Source: Flavobacteriia bacterium (GTDB taxonomy: Bacteria > Bacteroidota > Bacteroidia > Flavobacteriales_D > Crocinitomicaceae). From it: a stretch of DNA of 64,000 bases. The stretch lies in NCBI GenBank assembly GCA_009924735.1, contig RFQZ01000001.1, positions 62,001 to 126,000 on the forward strand, written 5' to 3'. Positions 61,885 to 64,000 of the stretch are shown here, one piece after another. The first letter of the stretch is position 1, and every line of letters starts with the position of its first letter. The notes under the pieces are model-generated. The model saw nothing but the letters and a program-made list of their open reading frames with translations. It was not told where the DNA came from and ran no database searches. A program made the position numbers and the translations under genes.

Positions 61885-62997
61885 TCATCCCGCTCGAAAC
61901 AACTGCATGCTGATTCCGTCGGCGGCCAACCAGTGGTCTTGGGCTAGGCAATAGCCGTTGTGTTGTAAGTGTATTTTATCCTGCTTAATTAAGGTTTCAA
62001 GCATCCGCTGTTCTTCGACACGAAATCCACCCAAGGCGTCAATGCGCTCTATTGTCACTCCATGTTGTGTGCGGAGTCCGGTAAGCCAAAGTTCGTTCCA
62101 TTGGTTGTCTGCACTCAAGGTTTCTTCTTCATACCAATCCTGTTGTTTTAGGTATTGGGCATTGTTTGATACATTCCACCGGCGTGTACGTTTTCCATCA
62201 AAGGAATGGGCTCCAGGACCAAGCCCCAGGTAGGCTTTCCCTTTCCAATAATTGCCGTTATGAACGGCGCGTTTTTCGGGTTTTGCATAATTAGAAACCT
62301 CGTAATGTTCAAATCCCCGAGTGCTCAATGCTTGCTCAACGAGGCGGTAATGTGCTACCTGTTGCTCGTCGTTGAGCTGAGGTTCCTTGCCCGTTTTCAC
62401 GCGGTGATGCAATAAGGTTTGTGGTTCTTGCGTAAGCGCATAAGCCGAAACGTGCGCGATCGGGTAGGTATCAATCAGTGCCAACAGTTCTTCTAGATCC
62501 GCCTCCGTTTGTTGGGGCACGCCAAAGATTAAATCAATCGAAACTGAAAAGGCATACTGTTGCAGTAGATCGAGTCCCTTTCTAGTGTCTGTTGCGCGGT
62601 GGTTTCTGTTCATCCAGGTAAGGAGTTCATCATTCATGGTTTGCACCCCAATGCTTAGTCGATTAAACCCTAATCGCCACCAAGCGTCTAGGTTTTCCAG
62701 GATCAAGTCTTCTGGATTAACTTCCAAGGTTATTTCAGCATCAGTCGATAAAGAAAATTGGGAACGAATGGCAAGGAGAAAATTTCCAATTTCGTCAGGG
62801 GTTAAAAGACTCGGTGTACCCCCACCGAAATAGACACTTTCGATTGGGTCTTGGATTTCTTGCGCTCGGTTTTCAAGTTCCTCGATCATTTTTAACAACA
62901 TTTCCCCTCTGTATCCTTGAAAGGTAGTGGAGAAATGAAAATCGCAATACGTACATTTTTTTCTACAAAACGGAATATGTATGTAAATCCCAGCCAA
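61885..62997 (-). CDS. hemW: Radical SAM family heme chaperone HemW
   Basis: AGIYIHIPFCRKKCTYCDFHFSTT...ESVYFGGGTPSLL...LEVNPEDL...RLSIGVQTMND...GLGPGAHSF. Confidence 0.95.
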   Translation of the reverse strand: MAGIYIHIPFCRKKCTYCDFHFSTTFQGYRGEMLLKMIEELENRAQEIQDPIESVYFGGGTPSLLTPDEIGNFLLAIRSQFSLSTDAEITLEVNPEDLILENLDAWWRLGFNRLSIGVQTMNDELLTWMNRNHRATDTRKGLDLLQQYAFSVSIDLIFGVPQQTEADLEELLALIDTYPIAHVSAYALTQEPQTLLHHRVKTGKEPQLNDEQQVAHYRLVEQALSTRGFEHYEVSNYAKPEKRAVHNGNYWKGKAYLGLGPGAHSFDGKRTRRWNVSNNAQYLKQQDWYEEETLSADNQWNELWLTGLRTQHGVTIERIDALGGFRVEEQRMLETLIKQDKIHLQHNGYCLAQDHWLAADGISMQLFRAG

Positions 62998-62999
62998 GG

Positions 63000-64000
63000 C
63001 TACTCCTTAATAAACTTGCGCACCAATGTTAATTCATTGTTGACAGTCACCAAAACGGTATACATCCCCTTGGATAGAAAGGCTATGTTAACAGGCGTTT
63101 GAAGGGTGTTTTCCAGCGTTTGGGTCAAAACCGTTTTGCCCGACAAATCTAGGATGGAATAACGGGTGAGGTGAGCTTGCGCACTGAGAAATAAAATGTT
63201 TTGTGCAGGATTAGGAAATACATTTAAGGCAACCCTATTTAATTCATCCAAAGATATTTGATCTACGCAAAAAGGCAAGACCGCTTGGTTTCCAAAATCA
63301 GAACTGTCCGTTGAGATGCCTGTGAGGGAGTCGCCCAAATAACTGATTTCTACACTTCCACTGTTTTGACAGAAAGGAAGTCCATAAATACCGTCCCCAT
63401 AAGAATCGTTAATGATGTAGGAATAACAACCATAATCCAAACACCAGTTTACGCTGTTCAACCCAGCGGCATTGTCTTGGTAACCGTTTCCGGAATATAG
63501 CACGGTCCCTGAGGCATTTTGCAATTCCCAAGAAGTTTCTGAGCCGTAGCAATCAAGCGTAAGGTCCATTACAACGGTTTGGCCATTTATAACGACGACA
63601 AAATTACTGCTTTGGGTATTGTTTAAATTGTTTTCATCTGTGCCTGTATTTGGATTGGAAACAGAGGCGCTAAAGCTATGGTTTCCTCCTCCTAAGGAAG
63701 CGGGAGGAAGCGTTATGGTTGTGGATTGCCATTGTGCCAAAGAACCTGACCAGTTGTAAGTTAGGTTGTTCGCCCCATCGTAACCATAGTTAATGGTTAG
63801 TGAAGTCAACGTAACCGCTCCGCCATTTGAAATGGAGACGGTTGGCGTAACTTCAGCACTACAAAAGGTACCTGAAACCCCACCCACAGCAGATGCAATC
63901 GGATCCACTTGAATCGGTACACCGCCCGACGGATCATAACCATTCACGAAGGTCGCATTGGATTGGTTTGGATCCAACCAGTATTTCAATTGGTTGGTGC
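63000..64000 (-). CDS. Secreted protein with T9SS type A sorting domain (partial, N-terminus beyond window end)
   Basis: C-term NVFPNPAQNILFLSAQAHLTRYSILDLSGKTVLTQ...LSKGMYTVLVTVNNELTLVRKFIKE; frame stays open to the window edge. Confidence 0.85.
   Translation of the reverse strand, partial: TNQLKYWLDPNQSNATFVNGYDPSGGVPIQVDPIASAVGGVSGTFCSAEVTPTVSISNGGAVTLTSLTINYGYDGANNLTYNWSGSLAQWQSTTITLPPASLGGGNHSFSASVSNPNTGTDENNLNNTQSSNFVVVINGQTVVMDLTLDCYGSETSWELQNASGTVLYSGNGYQDNAAGLNSVNWCLDYGCYSYIINDSYGDGIYGLPFCQNSGSVEISYLGDSLTGISTDSSDFGNQAVLPFCVDQISLDELNRVALNVFPNPAQNILFLSAQAHLTRYSILDLSGKTVLTQTLENTLQTPVNIAFLSKGMYTVLVTVNNELTLVRKFIKE

Noticed and set aside
1-64000. CRISPR array or prophage
   Set aside because: No regularly spaced direct repeats, cas genes or phage structural genes were seen.

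Overview
This window looks like chromosomal DNA from a Bacteroidetes (Flavobacteriales-like) bacterium. Support comes from gliding/T9SS genes, TAnnTTTG-type promoters and the gene families present. Most of it is housekeeping: the str operon (rpsL-rpsG-fusA), aroA/DAHP synthase, rny/zapA, tsaB, purC, phoH, gldF-gldG, dnaN, rlmN, dnaA, dusB, manC, an Mla-type ABC pair, tRNA-Leu(UAG), tig, an OxyR-like regulator with a peroxiredoxin, ExbB/ExbD and hemW. The accessory part is about 53.2-61.9 kb, a defense island. It contains (i) a Dcm-like m5C methyltransferase whose downstream restriction gene appears cut to about 58 codons by an IS3-family element with an intact A_AAA_AAG frameshift site. It also contains (ii) a tightly packed four-gene operon: XRE regulator, m5C methyltransferase, McrB-like AAA+ ATPase and DUF2357/PD-(D/E)XK McrC-like nuclease. 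A near-perfect 23-bp palindrome precedes this operon, and large imperfect palindromes with related boundary sequences flank it. This operon is the best candidate for an under-described system. All family calls are from reading the sequence; no database search was run.
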